Below are positions 22,984-32,624 of a stretch of DNA of 64,000 nt, in pieces (the stretch's first letter is position 1; every line of letters begins with the position of its first letter). A model generated the notes under the pieces. It saw only the letters and a list, made by a program, of their open reading frames with translations. It was not told the DNA's origin and did no database searches. The DNA lies in contig CAVXZL010000011.1 in the NCBI GenBank assembly GCA_963766345.1, positions 1 through 64,000 on the forward strand, in the 5' to 3' direction. Made by a program: the position numbers and the translations under genes. This DNA is from DASVFB01 sp963766345 (lineage in GTDB: Bacteria; Actinomycetota; Thermoleophilia; Gaiellales; Gaiellaceae).

Positions 22984-24174
22984 GTGAACATGAACAAAGA
23001 GATCAGCCTGTCGGACCTCGTCCGGCGACCGAAGAAGACGAGAACGCCCGGCGTTACGAAGCCGAGCAACGGAAACCGCAAGCGGCACCGCAAGCAGGAG
23101 ATCGTCGGCCTCAAGATCGGCGCCTCCCAGATCGCCGCGTCGCGTGTCGTCAACAACGGCGGACCGGCGAAGCTCGTGCAGCTCGCCCGCGTGCCGCTGG
23201 AGCCCGGCGTCGTGGTCGCCGGCGAGGTTCGTAACGTGAACGCGCTCGCCTCGGCGCTCGACGCTTTCTTCACCGAGAACAAGCTGCCGCGCCGGGGCAT
23301 CCGGCTCGGTATCGGCACCAACAGGATCGGCGTCCGCACGGTCGACATCGAGGGCGTCGACGACGAGCGCCAGGTCGACAACGCAGTCCGCTTTCGGGCA
23401 CACGACGCGCTTTCGATCCCGCTCGACGAGGCGGTCCTCGACTACCACGTCGTCAGCGAGAGCGTCGACGAGTCCGGGGCCGTGTCCCGGCGCGTCGTGC
23501 TCGCGGCCGCGTATCAGGAGCCGATCGACCACTACATCAACGCGTGCCGGGCCGCGAACCTCGAGCTGTCCGGGATCGACGTGGAGGCCTTCGCGCTCCT
23601 GCGCGCGGTGGCACCGCGGGCGGCGGGTGACGGCGACGACGGCGACGATACGGAGGCCGTTGCCTCGGTGGTCGTGTCCATCGGTCACGACCGCTCCACA
23701 CTCGCCATCTCCGACGGCACCGTCTGCGACTTCATGCGCGTGCTCGACTGGGGCGGCGCCAAGCTGGAGAGTGCGATCGTGCGTGACCTCGGGCTGACCG
23801 GGGAGGAGGCCGCGGAGCTCAAGCTGCGCCTCGATCTCTCGCCGGACGACACGTCCTGGGAGACGGACGAGGACGACCTGCGTCTTTCCCGCGCCCGCTC
23901 CGCGGTCAGCAACGAGCTGCAGACCCTCGCCCGCGAGGTGATCGCCTCGCTCGAGTTCTACCAGGGTGAGCCCGGGTCGCTCGCGATCTCGGAGGTGCTG
24001 ATCACCGGCGGAACGACGCGCCTTCCCGGGCTCGCAGACGAGCTCGAGCGTCTGACGCGCGTCCCCGTGCGGGTCGCGGATCCCCTCGCGGCGGTTCAGG
24101 TCACGAACGGGCTTGCCGAGCGCGACGACCTCGCGTACCTCGCGGTCGCGATCGGATTGGGGGTGGAGAACTAA
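22984..24174 (+). CDS. pilM: Pilus assembly protein PilM
   Basis: 396 aa actin-like ATPase-fold protein. A basic disordered N-terminus (about 40 aa) precedes EIVGLKIGASQIAASRVVNN, the phosphate-binding strand, then VSIGHDRSTLAISDGTVCDF, the second phosphate loop, and ITGGTTRLPGLADEL, the adenosine site. PilM sits on the cytoplasmic face and binds the N-terminus of PilN. It starts at GTG 22984, five bases after pilT-2, and ends in a TAATG overlap with pilN. Confidence 0.9.
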   Translation: MNMNKEISLSDLVRRPKKTRTPGVTKPSNGNRKRHRKQEIVGLKIGASQIAASRVVNNGGPAKLVQLARVPLEPGVVVAGEVRNVNALASALDAFFTENKLPRRGIRLGIGTNRIGVRTVDIEGVDDERQVDNAVRFRAHDALSIPLDEAVLDYHVVSESVDESGAVSRRVVLAAAYQEPIDHYINACRAANLELSGIDVEAFALLRAVAPRAAGDGDDGDDTEAVASVVVSIGHDRSTLAISDGTVCDFMRVLDWGGAKLESAIVRDLGLTGEEAAELKLRLDLSPDDTSWETDEDDLRLSRARSAVSNELQTLAREVIASLEFYQGEPGSLAISEVLITGGTTRLPGLADELERLTRVPVRVADPLAAVQVTNGLAERDDLAYLAVAIGLGVEN

Positions 24175-24809
24175 TGGAAGCCGTCAATCTCCTTCCCGCC
24201 TACGCGCGCCCCGGACATCCCTGGGCATCGATCGGCAAGGACGTCACTCCCCGCCGCGTCCTCACCGTCTCCGGCGCGGCTGCCGGCGTCATCGTTCTCG
24301 GGCTCGCACTGGGCTACCTCTACGAGAGCTCGGTCGTGAAGCACAGGCGGGCGACGCTCACCGAGGTCAAGGCGCAGGTGGCGGTCGTCGACGCCAAGGC
24401 CGCTCCGCTCCGCGCGGCGCAGGCCGCGGTCGCGGCACGGATCGCCGCCGCGGGCACCATCTCGAAGAATCGCGTCGTCTGGGAGCGGCTGCTCGGCGAC
24501 GTCTCGCGCGTGCTGCCGAGCCAGGTCTACCTGCAGAGCCTCGCCCTTCAGTCGCCGACGCCGTTCTCGACCGGAGGAGTGGGCACTGCGAGTTCCGTGG
24601 GGGCCACCGGCTTCACGGCAACGGGCGTCGCGTCCTCGCACGTGAGGGTCGCGCTCGTCCTCGACCGGTTCGCAGGTTTGCCATGGCTCTCCGGCTTGAC
24701 CCTCGTGTCGAGCACGAACGGCAGCAACGGTACTGCAGGCGGAACGCTCGCCAGCGGCGACACGTTCTCGGTCAGCGCAGGCTTCGACCCCACAGGAGGT
24801 GCGAGATGA
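24174..24809 (+). CDS. pilN: Pilus assembly protein PilN
   Basis: 211 aa. It begins MEAVNLLPAYARP, carrying the conserved NLLP motif that docks into PilM. One transmembrane helix (AAAGVIVLGLALGYLY), a helical coiled-coil segment rich in Ala/Val/Arg, and a ferredoxin-like periplasmic-side domain (NRVVWERLLGDVSRVLPSQV; VRVALVLDRFAGLPWLSGL) follow. It forms heterodimers with PilO in the alignment complex. Overlaps both neighbours (TAATG and ATGA). Confidence 0.88.
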   Translation: MEAVNLLPAYARPGHPWASIGKDVTPRRVLTVSGAAAGVIVLGLALGYLYESSVVKHRRATLTEVKAQVAVVDAKAAPLRAAQAAVAARIAAAGTISKNRVVWERLLGDVSRVLPSQVYLQSLALQSPTPFSTGGVGTASSVGATGFTATGVASSHVRVALVLDRFAGLPWLSGLTLVSSTNGSNGTAGGTLASGDTFSVSAGFDPTGGAR

Positions 24810-25441
24810 TCAAGCGCATCAACGGGAGGCTTGCGCTCCTGCTCGCCGTCGCCGGACTGCTGGCGCTCATGCTCGCCGGCTGGTACGTGATGGTGTCGCC
24901 GCAGCGCTCGAAGGCCGCCGTGCTCGACGGCCAGATCGGCGACGCGAAGACCAGGCTCGCCGCGACGCAGGCGTTCCTGCTCAGCCCCGCGGCGCACGAG
25001 AGCGTCGGGAAGCTCCGCCGCCTGCGCGTCGCCCTCCCCGATGACGTGGAGATGTCCGAGATCCTCCGTCAGCTGTCGGCTGCGTCCGCCGGGTCCGGTG
25101 TCCGGATCGACAGCATCACGCCGGCTCCGCCCGTGGCGTCGGCCGCCGGGCAGGCTGTGCCCATCACGCTGTCGGTGTCCGGCCACTACTTCCGGATCGC
25201 GAAGTTCATGCACCTGCTCCGGGGCCGGGCCGAGGTCAAGAACGGCGACGTGCACGGGTCGGGGCGGCTCTACGCCATCGACAACATCTCGTTCTCGAGC
25301 GACAAGGGCGGCCTGATCACCGCGACGCTGATCCTCGACGCGTTCGTGTACGCGCCGCCGGCGCCGGCTGCTTCGGCCACGGGCGACCCGTCGACGAGCA
25401 CGACGACGACGACCACCACGACGACGACGACGGGGTCGTAG
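24806..25441 (+). CDS. pilO: Pilus assembly protein PilO with poly-Thr tail
   Basis: 211 aa. Short cytoplasmic start, one membrane helix (LALLLAVAGLLALMLAGWYV), coiled coil (LDGQIGDAKTRLAATQAFLL) and a PilO ferredoxin-like domain (RQLSAASAGSGVRIDSITPA; SVSGHYFRIAKFMHLLRGRA). It ends in an unusual Thr tract (STSTTTTTTTTTTTGS) encoded by ACG/ACC runs, which could be glycosylated or wall-spanning. ATG 24806 follows an AGGAGG and overlaps the pilN stop by 4 nt. Confidence 0.87.
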   Translation: MIKRINGRLALLLAVAGLLALMLAGWYVMVSPQRSKAAVLDGQIGDAKTRLAATQAFLLSPAAHESVGKLRRLRVALPDDVEMSEILRQLSAASAGSGVRIDSITPAPPVASAAGQAVPITLSVSGHYFRIAKFMHLLRGRAEVKNGDVHGSGRLYAIDNISFSSDKGGLITATLILDAFVYAPPAPAASATGDPSTSTTTTTTTTTTTGS

Positions 25442-25442
25442 G

Positions 25443-26132
25443 TTGGCCTCGGCGGCAGTAGCCAAGCGCCGTGATTCGGCGCGCGCGACCAAGGCGGAGG
25501 CGAAGCAGCGCCGGCAGAAGATCTTCGTCGTCGTGCTCGCCGTGGTGTTCGCGCTCCTGCTCGTCTACCAGGTGCCCCGCACCTTGAAGACCGTCGGCAA
25601 GAGCGAGGCGGCGCCCGCTGCCGCCGCGCCGGTCGCACGCACCTCGGCGCCGCCGTCGGCGGACGGGGCGAAGCGGCTCCCCGGCTCGGGGACCGGCGCC
25701 GACCCCTTCGTCGTGAGGGGGATGCCGAACGGCGACCCCGCGGCGGCATCCGCGGATCGGCCGGATCCCTTCACGGCTCCCTCCGCAACGCCCGCGACGC
25801 ATACGCCTGTTGCGGCTCCGCTCCCGAAGCAGATCGTCATCGGCCGTCCCGGCGGTAATCGCGTCGCCAAGAAGGGCTTCATCGTCATCCTCGCGTCGAT
25901 CCCGACCCGGAACGGTCGAAACAACGCGGTCGGGTTCGCGCGTCAGGCGGGCCGCAACGTCGGCAGGCTCTCCATCCTCAACTCTTCGCACAGCCGCCCT
26001 CTGCGCGGCGGCTACTGGGTCGTGTACTCGGGCCCTTACGCGACGCTCGGCGACGTCTCGAAACGCGTCGGCGCGATCCACGCGGCGGGCTACCGCACGG
26101 CATACCTCCGCGAGCTGATCGCGTACAAGTGA
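25443..26132 (+). CDS. SPOR-like membrane protein in the PilP position
   Basis: 229 aa from TTG 25443, one base after pilO. A basic N-terminus rich in Lys/Arg/Ala (KAEAKQRRQKIFVVVLAVVF) leads into one transmembrane helix, then a long Ala/Pro-rich linker. A C-terminal domain of about 75 aa (KKGFIVILASIPTRNGRNNA; PLRGGYWVVYSGPYATLGDV; RVGAIHAAGYRTAYLRELIA) matches the SPOR peptidoglycan-binding pattern. Monoderm type IV pilus systems lack an outer-membrane PilQ, so a wall-binding protein here could anchor the PilMNO complex to peptidoglycan. That role is inference. Confidence 0.75.
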   Translation: MASAAVAKRRDSARATKAEAKQRRQKIFVVVLAVVFALLLVYQVPRTLKTVGKSEAAPAAAAPVARTSAPPSADGAKRLPGSGTGADPFVVRGMPNGDPAAASADRPDPFTAPSATPATHTPVAAPLPKQIVIGRPGGNRVAKKGFIVILASIPTRNGRNNAVGFARQAGRNVGRLSILNSSHSRPLRGGYWVVYSGPYATLGDVSKRVGAIHAAGYRTAYLRELIAYK

Positions 26133-26596
26133 CGGGAACCGCGAAATGGCTGGGTGCGGAAGACGGCGTGACGCTGATCGAGGTGTTGATCGCGATGGTC
26201 GTCATGGCGGTCGGAGTCGCGGCGCTCGTCGCCGGCTTCAGCTCGGGCATTCTCTCGATCCGGCGCGCTCATCTCGCGGCGACCTCGGCTGCGCTCGGGG
26301 ACAAGCAAATGGAGCTCTACCGCAAGGCGACGTTCACGTCTCTCACCCCCGGAACGCTTTCCGGCGGTACGCAGACCGGCTCGGACGGGAAGACGTACTG
26401 GGTCGGGGCAACGATCAGCTGGACCTGCGTGGTCGGCCCTGCGAACACGACGACGAGCGCGACCGCGCCGGCCTGCACAGGGACTCCGGCGAGCCGGCCG
26501 GTCAAGCTCGTCTCGATCGAGGTTCACCAAGGGTCGACGAGCGCGGGCGCTCTCCTGTTCAACGAGAGCGCGACCTTCGACTCCTCGACCGCCTGA
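26129..26596 (+). CDS. PilV-like minor pseudopilin
   Basis: 155 aa. The class III leader ends EDG before VTLIEVLIAMVVMAVGVAAL; Glu+5 is present, but residue +1 is Val instead of Phe/Met, as in some minor pseudopilins. The head is short with one Cys pair (WTCVVG, PACTG) and ends FNESATFDSSTA. It probably joins the PilX/PilW-like proteins in a tip complex. GTG 26129 overlaps the preceding stop (GTGA). Confidence 0.85.
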   Translation: MTGTAKWLGAEDGVTLIEVLIAMVVMAVGVAALVAGFSSGILSIRRAHLAATSAALGDKQMELYRKATFTSLTPGTLSGGTQTGSDGKTYWVGATISWTCVVGPANTTTSATAPACTGTPASRPVKLVSIEVHQGSTSAGALLFNESATFDSSTA

Positions 26597-26622
26597 CAAC
26601 CCACTTCACCTAAGGAACCCAG

Positions 26623-27867
<1,245 letters not shown>

Positions 27868-27891
27868 AACGCAAGGCGCTAGGCTCGACGC

Positions 27892-28347
27892 GTGCGCGCG
27901 TCGAGCCGGCTCCTCCTCGTTGTCGTCCCGGCTGCGGCGCTCGCGTCGGTCGACCTCGCCGTGAAGGCCGCCTTACCCACGGAGTGGTGGGCGTTCCACC
28001 ACCGCTCCGACGTTTGGGCGGCCGGCTCGATCGTCCTTCTGGTCGGCGCCTGTGCGCTCACGTTCGTGCCGTCGAGGGCCGTGGCCCTCGCCGCGGGCGT
28101 CATGAGCGGCGGCGTGATCGGCAATCTGGTCTCCGCGCGCATGAACGGAAACCGGGTGCCGAATCCGCTCGCGATCGGTGACTACGGCCGCGGCTTCGCG
28201 TTCAACCTCGCCGACGTCTTCTTCCTGCTCGGGAACCTGCTGCTGATGACGGCGCTGATCGTCACGGCAATCCGTAACCGCCACCGCCTGGCGCCGCCGC
28301 GCGCCTGGGAGAGCGCACTCCTTCGGCTGCTCCGTCTCGGCGGCTAA
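27892..28347 (+). CDS. LspA (signal peptidase II)-like membrane protein lacking one catalytic Asp
   Basis: 151 aa, four hydrophobic segments. The LspA signature appears as GGVIGNLVSARMNG and FAFNLADVFFLLGNLLLM. In LspA the first motif is GN-x-x-DR with catalytic Asp; here the position is Ser/Ala. The second catalytic Asp (FN-x-AD) is kept. The tail is basic. LspA cleaves prolipoproteins next to the lipid-modified Cys; with one Asp missing this is probably a non-catalytic homologue or one with a new role. It may be cotranscribed with the pilus operon and read through the GA tract. Confidence 0.7.
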   Translation: MRASSRLLLVVVPAAALASVDLAVKAALPTEWWAFHHRSDVWAAGSIVLLVGACALTFVPSRAVALAAGVMSGGVIGNLVSARMNGNRVPNPLAIGDYGRGFAFNLADVFFLLGNLLLMTALIVTAIRNRHRLAPPRAWESALLRLLRLGG

Positions 28348-29360
28348 ACCAGCGACGCCGCTCGCGTCCGGCCGATGAACGACGCCGCGTGCCCGCGCTC
28401 GTTCGCGGCGCGCAGCTCGTCCTCGTCGAGCGCGCCGACGCGGAGGAGCAGCTCGAACTCGTCCCGCAGGTGCGTACGCATCATCTCCGGCCCGTCCGTC
28501 GCGATCGTGAACGCGACGCCGTTCGCGGCGAACGTGCGGAACGTCTCGCGCACAGCCTCCTCGTCCGGCAGCGCCTTCGTCAAGAGGTTCGATGTCGGGC
28601 AGATCTCGAGCACGATCTCGTGCTCACGGAGCGCGGCCATGAGCATCTCGTCTCCCGCGGCGAGGATGCCGTGCCCGATCCGGTCGGGCCGTAGCGCCTC
28701 GACAACGTCGCCGATCTCCTCTCGGCCGAGCTCGCCGCCCTCCTCGCCGACGTGAATCGTCACGCCGAGCCCGCCGCGGCGCGACTCCTCGACGAGCGGC
28801 GCGATCTGGCGATAGTCGTAACGGCCGCCGTCGGGTCGCGGCCCGGCGATGTCGATGCCGACGATTCCGCGCGACGACCAGTGCAGCGCCTTCTCGACGA
28901 TTACCGAGTTCTGCTTCTCGCTGAAGGTGCGGTCCATCATCAGGATCAGCCCCGCGCGGACCTGCGGATACTCGAGGCCCGCGCGGTCGAGCCCGCGGAT
29001 CGCGGCGAGGATGATGTGGTCGAGGTCCTGCTCGCCGCCGCGGTTCCGCTTCATCGGGTTGAAGCGCAGCTCGAGCGTCGTGATGCCCTGCGAGCGGTAC
29101 GCGCCGCCGATTGCTGCGTGAATGCTCCGTTCGACAGCGAGCGGCGACGACTGGATCAGCTCCGTCCAGTGGTAGATCGCGTCGAGCGCGTCGAGGTTCG
29201 CGACGCCGCGCGGGTCGCTGACGGTGACGAGACGGTCGAACTCCCAGTAGTCCTTCACCGGCAGCGCGATGCCCTGCTCGTGCGCGAGGCTCCAGAGGAT
29301 GTCGGAGGCGACCGAGCCCCCGAGGTGGGTGTGCAGCTCGGCGAGGCCGCCCTCGAACAT
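28344..29360 (-). CDS. add: Adenosine deaminase family protein
   Basis: 338 aa amidohydrolase (TIM barrel). Zinc ligands are seen in ELHTHLGGS (H-x-H), IHVGEEGG (His and catalytic Glu), RIGHG (His) and the Asp of FTIATDGPEM. The family deaminates adenosine or adenine; the last motif is TDGP rather than the SLNTDDP of classic adenosine deaminases. The exact substrate (adenosine, adenine, or an aminodeoxyfutalosine-type compound) is open. The C-terminus overlaps the convergent LspA-like gene by 4 bp. Upstream by 10 bp is a small same-strand ORF. Confidence 0.85.
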   Translation of the reverse strand: MFEGGLAELHTHLGGSVASDILWSLAHEQGIALPVKDYWEFDRLVTVSDPRGVANLDALDAIYHWTELIQSSPLAVERSIHAAIGGAYRSQGITTLELRFNPMKRNRGGEQDLDHIILAAIRGLDRAGLEYPQVRAGLILMMDRTFSEKQNSVIVEKALHWSSRGIVGIDIAGPRPDGGRYDYRQIAPLVEESRRGGLGVTIHVGEEGGELGREEIGDVVEALRPDRIGHGILAAGDEMLMAALREHEIVLEICPTSNLLTKALPDEEAVRETFRTFAANGVAFTIATDGPEMMRTHLRDEFELLLRVGALDEDELRAANERGHAASFIGRTRAASLV

Positions 29361-29370
29361 GGGGCGCAGT

Positions 29371-29553
29371 CTAGAGCGGAGGCTCGCGTCCGACCGACAG
29401 GAGGGCGAGCGCCGTCGCGTCCTCGACGCTCACCGCCTTGCCTGCGGCGAACCACGTCGCGACCACATCCTGCCCGTCGAGTCGCAGGAGCTCTCTCGAG
29501 CCCTCCACCTCCTCGAAGACGCACGTGACGGTGCCCGTCGGCAGCTCGCGCAC
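29371..29553 (-). CDS. Small ORF resembling a collapsed adenylate cyclase/LuxR-type regulator
   Basis: About 60 aa from GTG 29553 (GTG 29571 also possible). The N-terminus LPTGTVTCVFEEVEGSRELL resembles the start of class III cyclase-fused regulators (LPTGTVTFLFTDIEGSTRLL). The C-terminus WFAAGKAVSVEDATALAL resembles the terminal helix of large AAA/TPR regulators (WAEGRALSLEEAVALAL). Between them the whole catalytic and ATPase body is missing. It may be a deletion remnant or an independent small protein. It is 10 bp upstream of the deaminase gene on the same strand. Confidence 0.45.
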   Translation of the reverse strand: MRELPTGTVTCVFEEVEGSRELLRLDGQDVVATWFAAGKAVSVEDATALALLSVGREPPL

Positions 29554-29606
29554 AGGTCGAGTCTGGCGCACGGCGCCGTACTGGGTCTAGGCGATACTGG
29601 ACGTCG

Positions 29607-30728
29607 GTGAAGGTCGCCATCGTCGTGCCGTACTCGTGGTCCTTCTGGGGCGGCGTCGTCGATCACGCGGAGCAGCAGCTCCTCGCGCTCCGCCAGCTCG
29701 GCGTCGACGCCTGGCTCGTGATGGGTAACGACCCGCCCGGCTCGTTCACGCACGTTCTCCATCCGGGCCTCGGCCGGCACGGCACGCCGCCGGAGTACGT
29801 GCTGCCCGTCGGCCGATCGGTCATCGTCCCGGCGAACGGCTCGCTGCCGAACATCGTCCTGACCCCGACGACGCCGCTCCGCATCAAGCGGATCTTCGAG
29901 CGCGGAGGCTTCGACCTGATCCACGTCCACGAGCCGATGACGCCCGCGATCGCCGTCGCCGCAATTGCCTTGTGGCGCGGCCCGACGGTGGCGACGTTCC
30001 ACGCGAGCGGTGAGCTGCGTTGGCTGGACATGGGCCGGTACACGTGGGGCAATCTCCTCGCGGCTCGCATCGACCGCCGAATCGCCGTCTCGGAGGAGGC
30101 GCGAGCGTCGGCGAACCGTTGGCTGCCGGGCGAGTACTCGGTCGTGCCGAACGGCGTGATCGTGCCGCCGGAGGCACACCCGGCGAACCGTGACGACCAC
30201 GTCGTCTTCATCGGTCGCCACGAGCCGCGCAAGGGCATGCACATCATGCTGCGCGCGTGGCCGGAGATCCGTCGCCGCACGGGCGCGCGCCTCCGGCTCG
30301 TCGGCGCAGATCCGCTCGCGGTGCGGCTCGTGCAGACGCGCGAGCGCGTGCCGGACGACGGCATCGACGTCCTCGGCGCTCTGTCGAACGACGACCTCAC
30401 GGAAGAGCTCCTGCGCGCGAAGGCGCAGGTCGCCTCGTCGCTCGGCGGCGAGTCGTTCGGGATGGTGCTGACGCGCGGGCTCGCGTGTGCGCTGCCGGTC
30501 GTCGCGTCCGACATCCCGGGGTATCGCGCGGTGCTCGAGGGCGAGGCGGGCGTGCTCGTGCCGCCCGGAGACGCCGGCGCGCTCGCGGCCGCGGTCATCG
30601 ACGTGCTCGGCGACGAAGAGACGCGGCAGCGACGAGGGGCGGCGGCTCGCGCCCTGGCCTCCGAGCGCTACGCATGGGACGGCATCGCGCGGCGGCTGAT
30701 CGAGATCTACGAGGAGGCGGCCGCGTGA
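29607..30728 (+). CDS. GT4 family glycosyltransferase
   Basis: 373 aa GT-B glycosyltransferase. N-domain: KVAIVVPYSWSFWGGVVDHA (donor-side glycine loop), HVHEPMTPAIAVAA, TFHASGE. C-domain: VPNGVIVPPEA, FIGRHEPRKGMHIML, and the nucleotide-sugar E-x7-E site GESFGMVLTRGLACALPVVA. The arrangement is close to actinobacterial phosphatidylinositol mannosyltransferases (PimA-like), which act on the inner leaflet. The neighbour is a membrane protein of the flippase-like UPF0104 group, consistent with glycolipid or polysaccharide assembly. The sugar and acceptor are unknown. Confidence 0.88.
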   Translation: MKVAIVVPYSWSFWGGVVDHAEQQLLALRQLGVDAWLVMGNDPPGSFTHVLHPGLGRHGTPPEYVLPVGRSVIVPANGSLPNIVLTPTTPLRIKRIFERGGFDLIHVHEPMTPAIAVAAIALWRGPTVATFHASGELRWLDMGRYTWGNLLAARIDRRIAVSEEARASANRWLPGEYSVVPNGVIVPPEAHPANRDDHVVFIGRHEPRKGMHIMLRAWPEIRRRTGARLRLVGADPLAVRLVQTRERVPDDGIDVLGALSNDDLTEELLRAKAQVASSLGGESFGMVLTRGLACALPVVASDIPGYRAVLEGEAGVLVPPGDAGALAAAVIDVLGDEETRQRRGAAARALASERYAWDGIARRLIEIYEEAAA

Positions 30729-31795
30729 ATTTGCGTAGTCCCTGGCTGCGCGTCGTCGCCGTGATCGTCGCTGCCGCCGGAGCCGTTGCGCTGATCTGGT
30801 GGCGCGGCCCGGCGTGGTCCGACGTCGCCGACGCGTTTCGCGTCGTTCGTTGGCGCTGGGTCGTCGCAGCGATCCTGCTCAACCTGCTCTCGGTCGTCAC
30901 GCGGTCGCTGGCGTGGCGCACGGTGATCGACCAGGCCGTGCCGCCGCCGCGCCCTCGCTACCGCACGATCTTCGCCGCGTTCTCGGTCGGCCTCTTTGCC
31001 AACGCCGTGCTGCCCGGACGGATCGGAGAGCTGGCGCGTGTCGCCGTCTTGAATCGACGCATGCAGGCGGTCCGCGGGCTCTGGGCCACGCTTGTCGGCA
31101 CGGTCTTCGCGCACCGCGTTTTCGACGTGCCGCCCGTGCTGGCGTTGATCGCGTTCGTCGTTCTCACGGCACAGATCCCGCACTGGGCCGCTCTGAGCCT
31201 CACCGTCTTCGTGGTCGTCGGCGTCGGGCTACTCGCCTTCGCACTGGCGAGTGCGAAGCATCAAGACCGTTCGCCGCTCGACGGCGTCGGCGCGGTCCGG
31301 CGGCTCGTGGAGATGGGACGTTACGGGCTCGCCGTGATGAAGACGCCGTGGGCCGCGGCACAGGCCGTCTTCTTCCAGTCGCTGGGCTGGACCTTCCAGC
31401 TCCTCGCCGTGTGGACGGCCATGCGCGCGTTCCACATCTACGAGGGGCTGCCTGCGGCGGGCGTCGTGCTCCTGTTGATGAACGTCGCGACGATCTTCCC
31501 GCTCTGGCCCGGCAACGTCGGCCTCGTGCAGGCGGCGGTCGCGCTGCCGCTTCTCCGCTACGGCGTGTCGTACGCGCGCGGCTTCGCGTTCGGGATCGGG
31601 CTGCAGGCAATCGAGGCGTCGGTCGGCGTCGGCGTCGGGCTGCTCTTCCTCGCGCGCGAGGGTCTCTCGTACGCGATGCTCAAGCGGATGCCGGACGCGG
31701 CGCAGGCGGAAGTGCCGGAGGAGGAGGAAGCCGATGCGAGCACTGGCGGCGCCGGCGAGTCTGAAAGGCGTCTTATCGGCGCGCGCCGCCGCTGA
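30725..31795 (+). CDS. UPF0104 / lysylphosphatidylglycerol synthase-like membrane protein
   Basis: About 356 aa with roughly eight hydrophobic helices and the family motifs FAAFSVGLFANAVLPGRIGE near residue 90 and LLMNVATIFPLWPGNVGLVQ near 260. It belongs to the membrane half of MprF/AglD-type proteins, linked to lipid flipping or lipid-linked sugar handling. The C-terminus is acidic (EVPEEEEADAST). GTG 30725 overlaps the glycosyltransferase stop (GTGA); the 3' end overlaps glycerate kinase by 62 bp. Confidence 0.85.
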   Translation: MNLRSPWLRVVAVIVAAAGAVALIWWRGPAWSDVADAFRVVRWRWVVAAILLNLLSVVTRSLAWRTVIDQAVPPPRPRYRTIFAAFSVGLFANAVLPGRIGELARVAVLNRRMQAVRGLWATLVGTVFAHRVFDVPPVLALIAFVVLTAQIPHWAALSLTVFVVVGVGLLAFALASAKHQDRSPLDGVGAVRRLVEMGRYGLAVMKTPWAAAQAVFFQSLGWTFQLLAVWTAMRAFHIYEGLPAAGVVLLLMNVATIFPLWPGNVGLVQAAVALPLLRYGVSYARGFAFGIGLQAIEASVGVGVGLLFLAREGLSYAMLKRMPDAAQAEVPEEEEADASTGGAGESERRLIGARRR

Positions 31796-32624
31796 GGCGC
31801 TCGTGCGCGGGCTCCGCGCCGGCGGCGCCGAAGCCGTGTCGATGCCCGTCGCGGATGGCGGCGACGGGACGCTCGACGTCCTCGCGCACGACGCCTCGCG
31901 CCGCGAGACGGAGGTGTCGGCGCCGCTCGGCGGGAGCGTTCGCGTGTGGTGGGCGCTGCGCGACGACGGCACCGCGATCGTCGAGTCGGCCGAGCCGCTC
32001 GGCTTCCAGACGGTGTCGACGCTCGACCCGCTGCGCGCCTCGTCGCGCGGCCTCGGCGAGTTGATCATCGCGGCCGCACGCGAGGCCGAGTCGCTGCTCG
32101 TCTGCCTCGGCGGCACGGTCACGGTGGACGGCGGCGCGGGGATGCGCGAAGTGCTCGACGAGCTGCCGCTGCCGACGCGCGTCGCGTGCGACGTGTCGTC
32201 GCCGCTCTCCGACGCGGTGCACGTCTTCGCGAAGCAGAAGGGCGCGCGCGAGGAGGACTTCGACGCGCTGGCGGAGCGGCTGCGCGGCCTGCCGGACGTT
32301 CCCGGCGCGGGCGCCGCAGGCGGCCTCGGCGCCGCGTTCGCCGCGCTCGGCGCAGAGCTCGTCCCCGGTGCGCAGCTCGTGCTCGACGAGCTCGGCTTCG
32401 ACCCGAGCGGCTACGACCTCGTCGTCACGGGCGAGGGTGCCGTCGACGAGACGACGTGGGCGGGCAAGGCGCCGGGCGAGGTCGTCCGCCGCTGCCGTGA
32501 AGCCGGCGTCCGTTGCGAGCTCTTCTCCGCGCGGGACGACTTCAGCGGCGATTCGTCGCGAGCGAGCGAGGATCTCTTCGACTACGGCCGACGCCTGGCC
32601 AGTCCGGACACGTCCGGGGTCTGA
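31734..32624 (+). CDS. Glycerate kinase (GlxK/GarK type)
   Basis: 296 aa, shorter than the usual 370-380. It shows MPVADGGDGTLDVL, the family glycine motif, VCLGGTVTVDGGAGM, AGAAGGLGAAFAALG and DLVVTGEGAVDETTWAGKAP. The first strand (SFKGxxxA in the family) is seen as ASLKGVLSARAAAEAL. These enzymes phosphorylate D-glycerate. The start ATG 31734 is backed by GAGGAGGAA. The last residues (SPDTSGV) and stop lie inside a 33-bp palindromic repeat, so the repeat appears to have replaced or trimmed the native C-terminus. Confidence 0.87.
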   Translation: MRALAAPASLKGVLSARAAAEALVRGLRAGGAEAVSMPVADGGDGTLDVLAHDASRRETEVSAPLGGSVRVWWALRDDGTAIVESAEPLGFQTVSTLDPLRASSRGLGELIIAAAREAESLLVCLGGTVTVDGGAGMREVLDELPLPTRVACDVSSPLSDAVHVFAKQKGAREEDFDALAERLRGLPDVPGAGAAGGLGAAFAALGAELVPGAQLVLDELGFDPSGYDLVVTGEGAVDETTWAGKAPGEVVRRCREAGVRCELFSARDDFSGDSSRASEDLFDYGRRLASPDTSGV

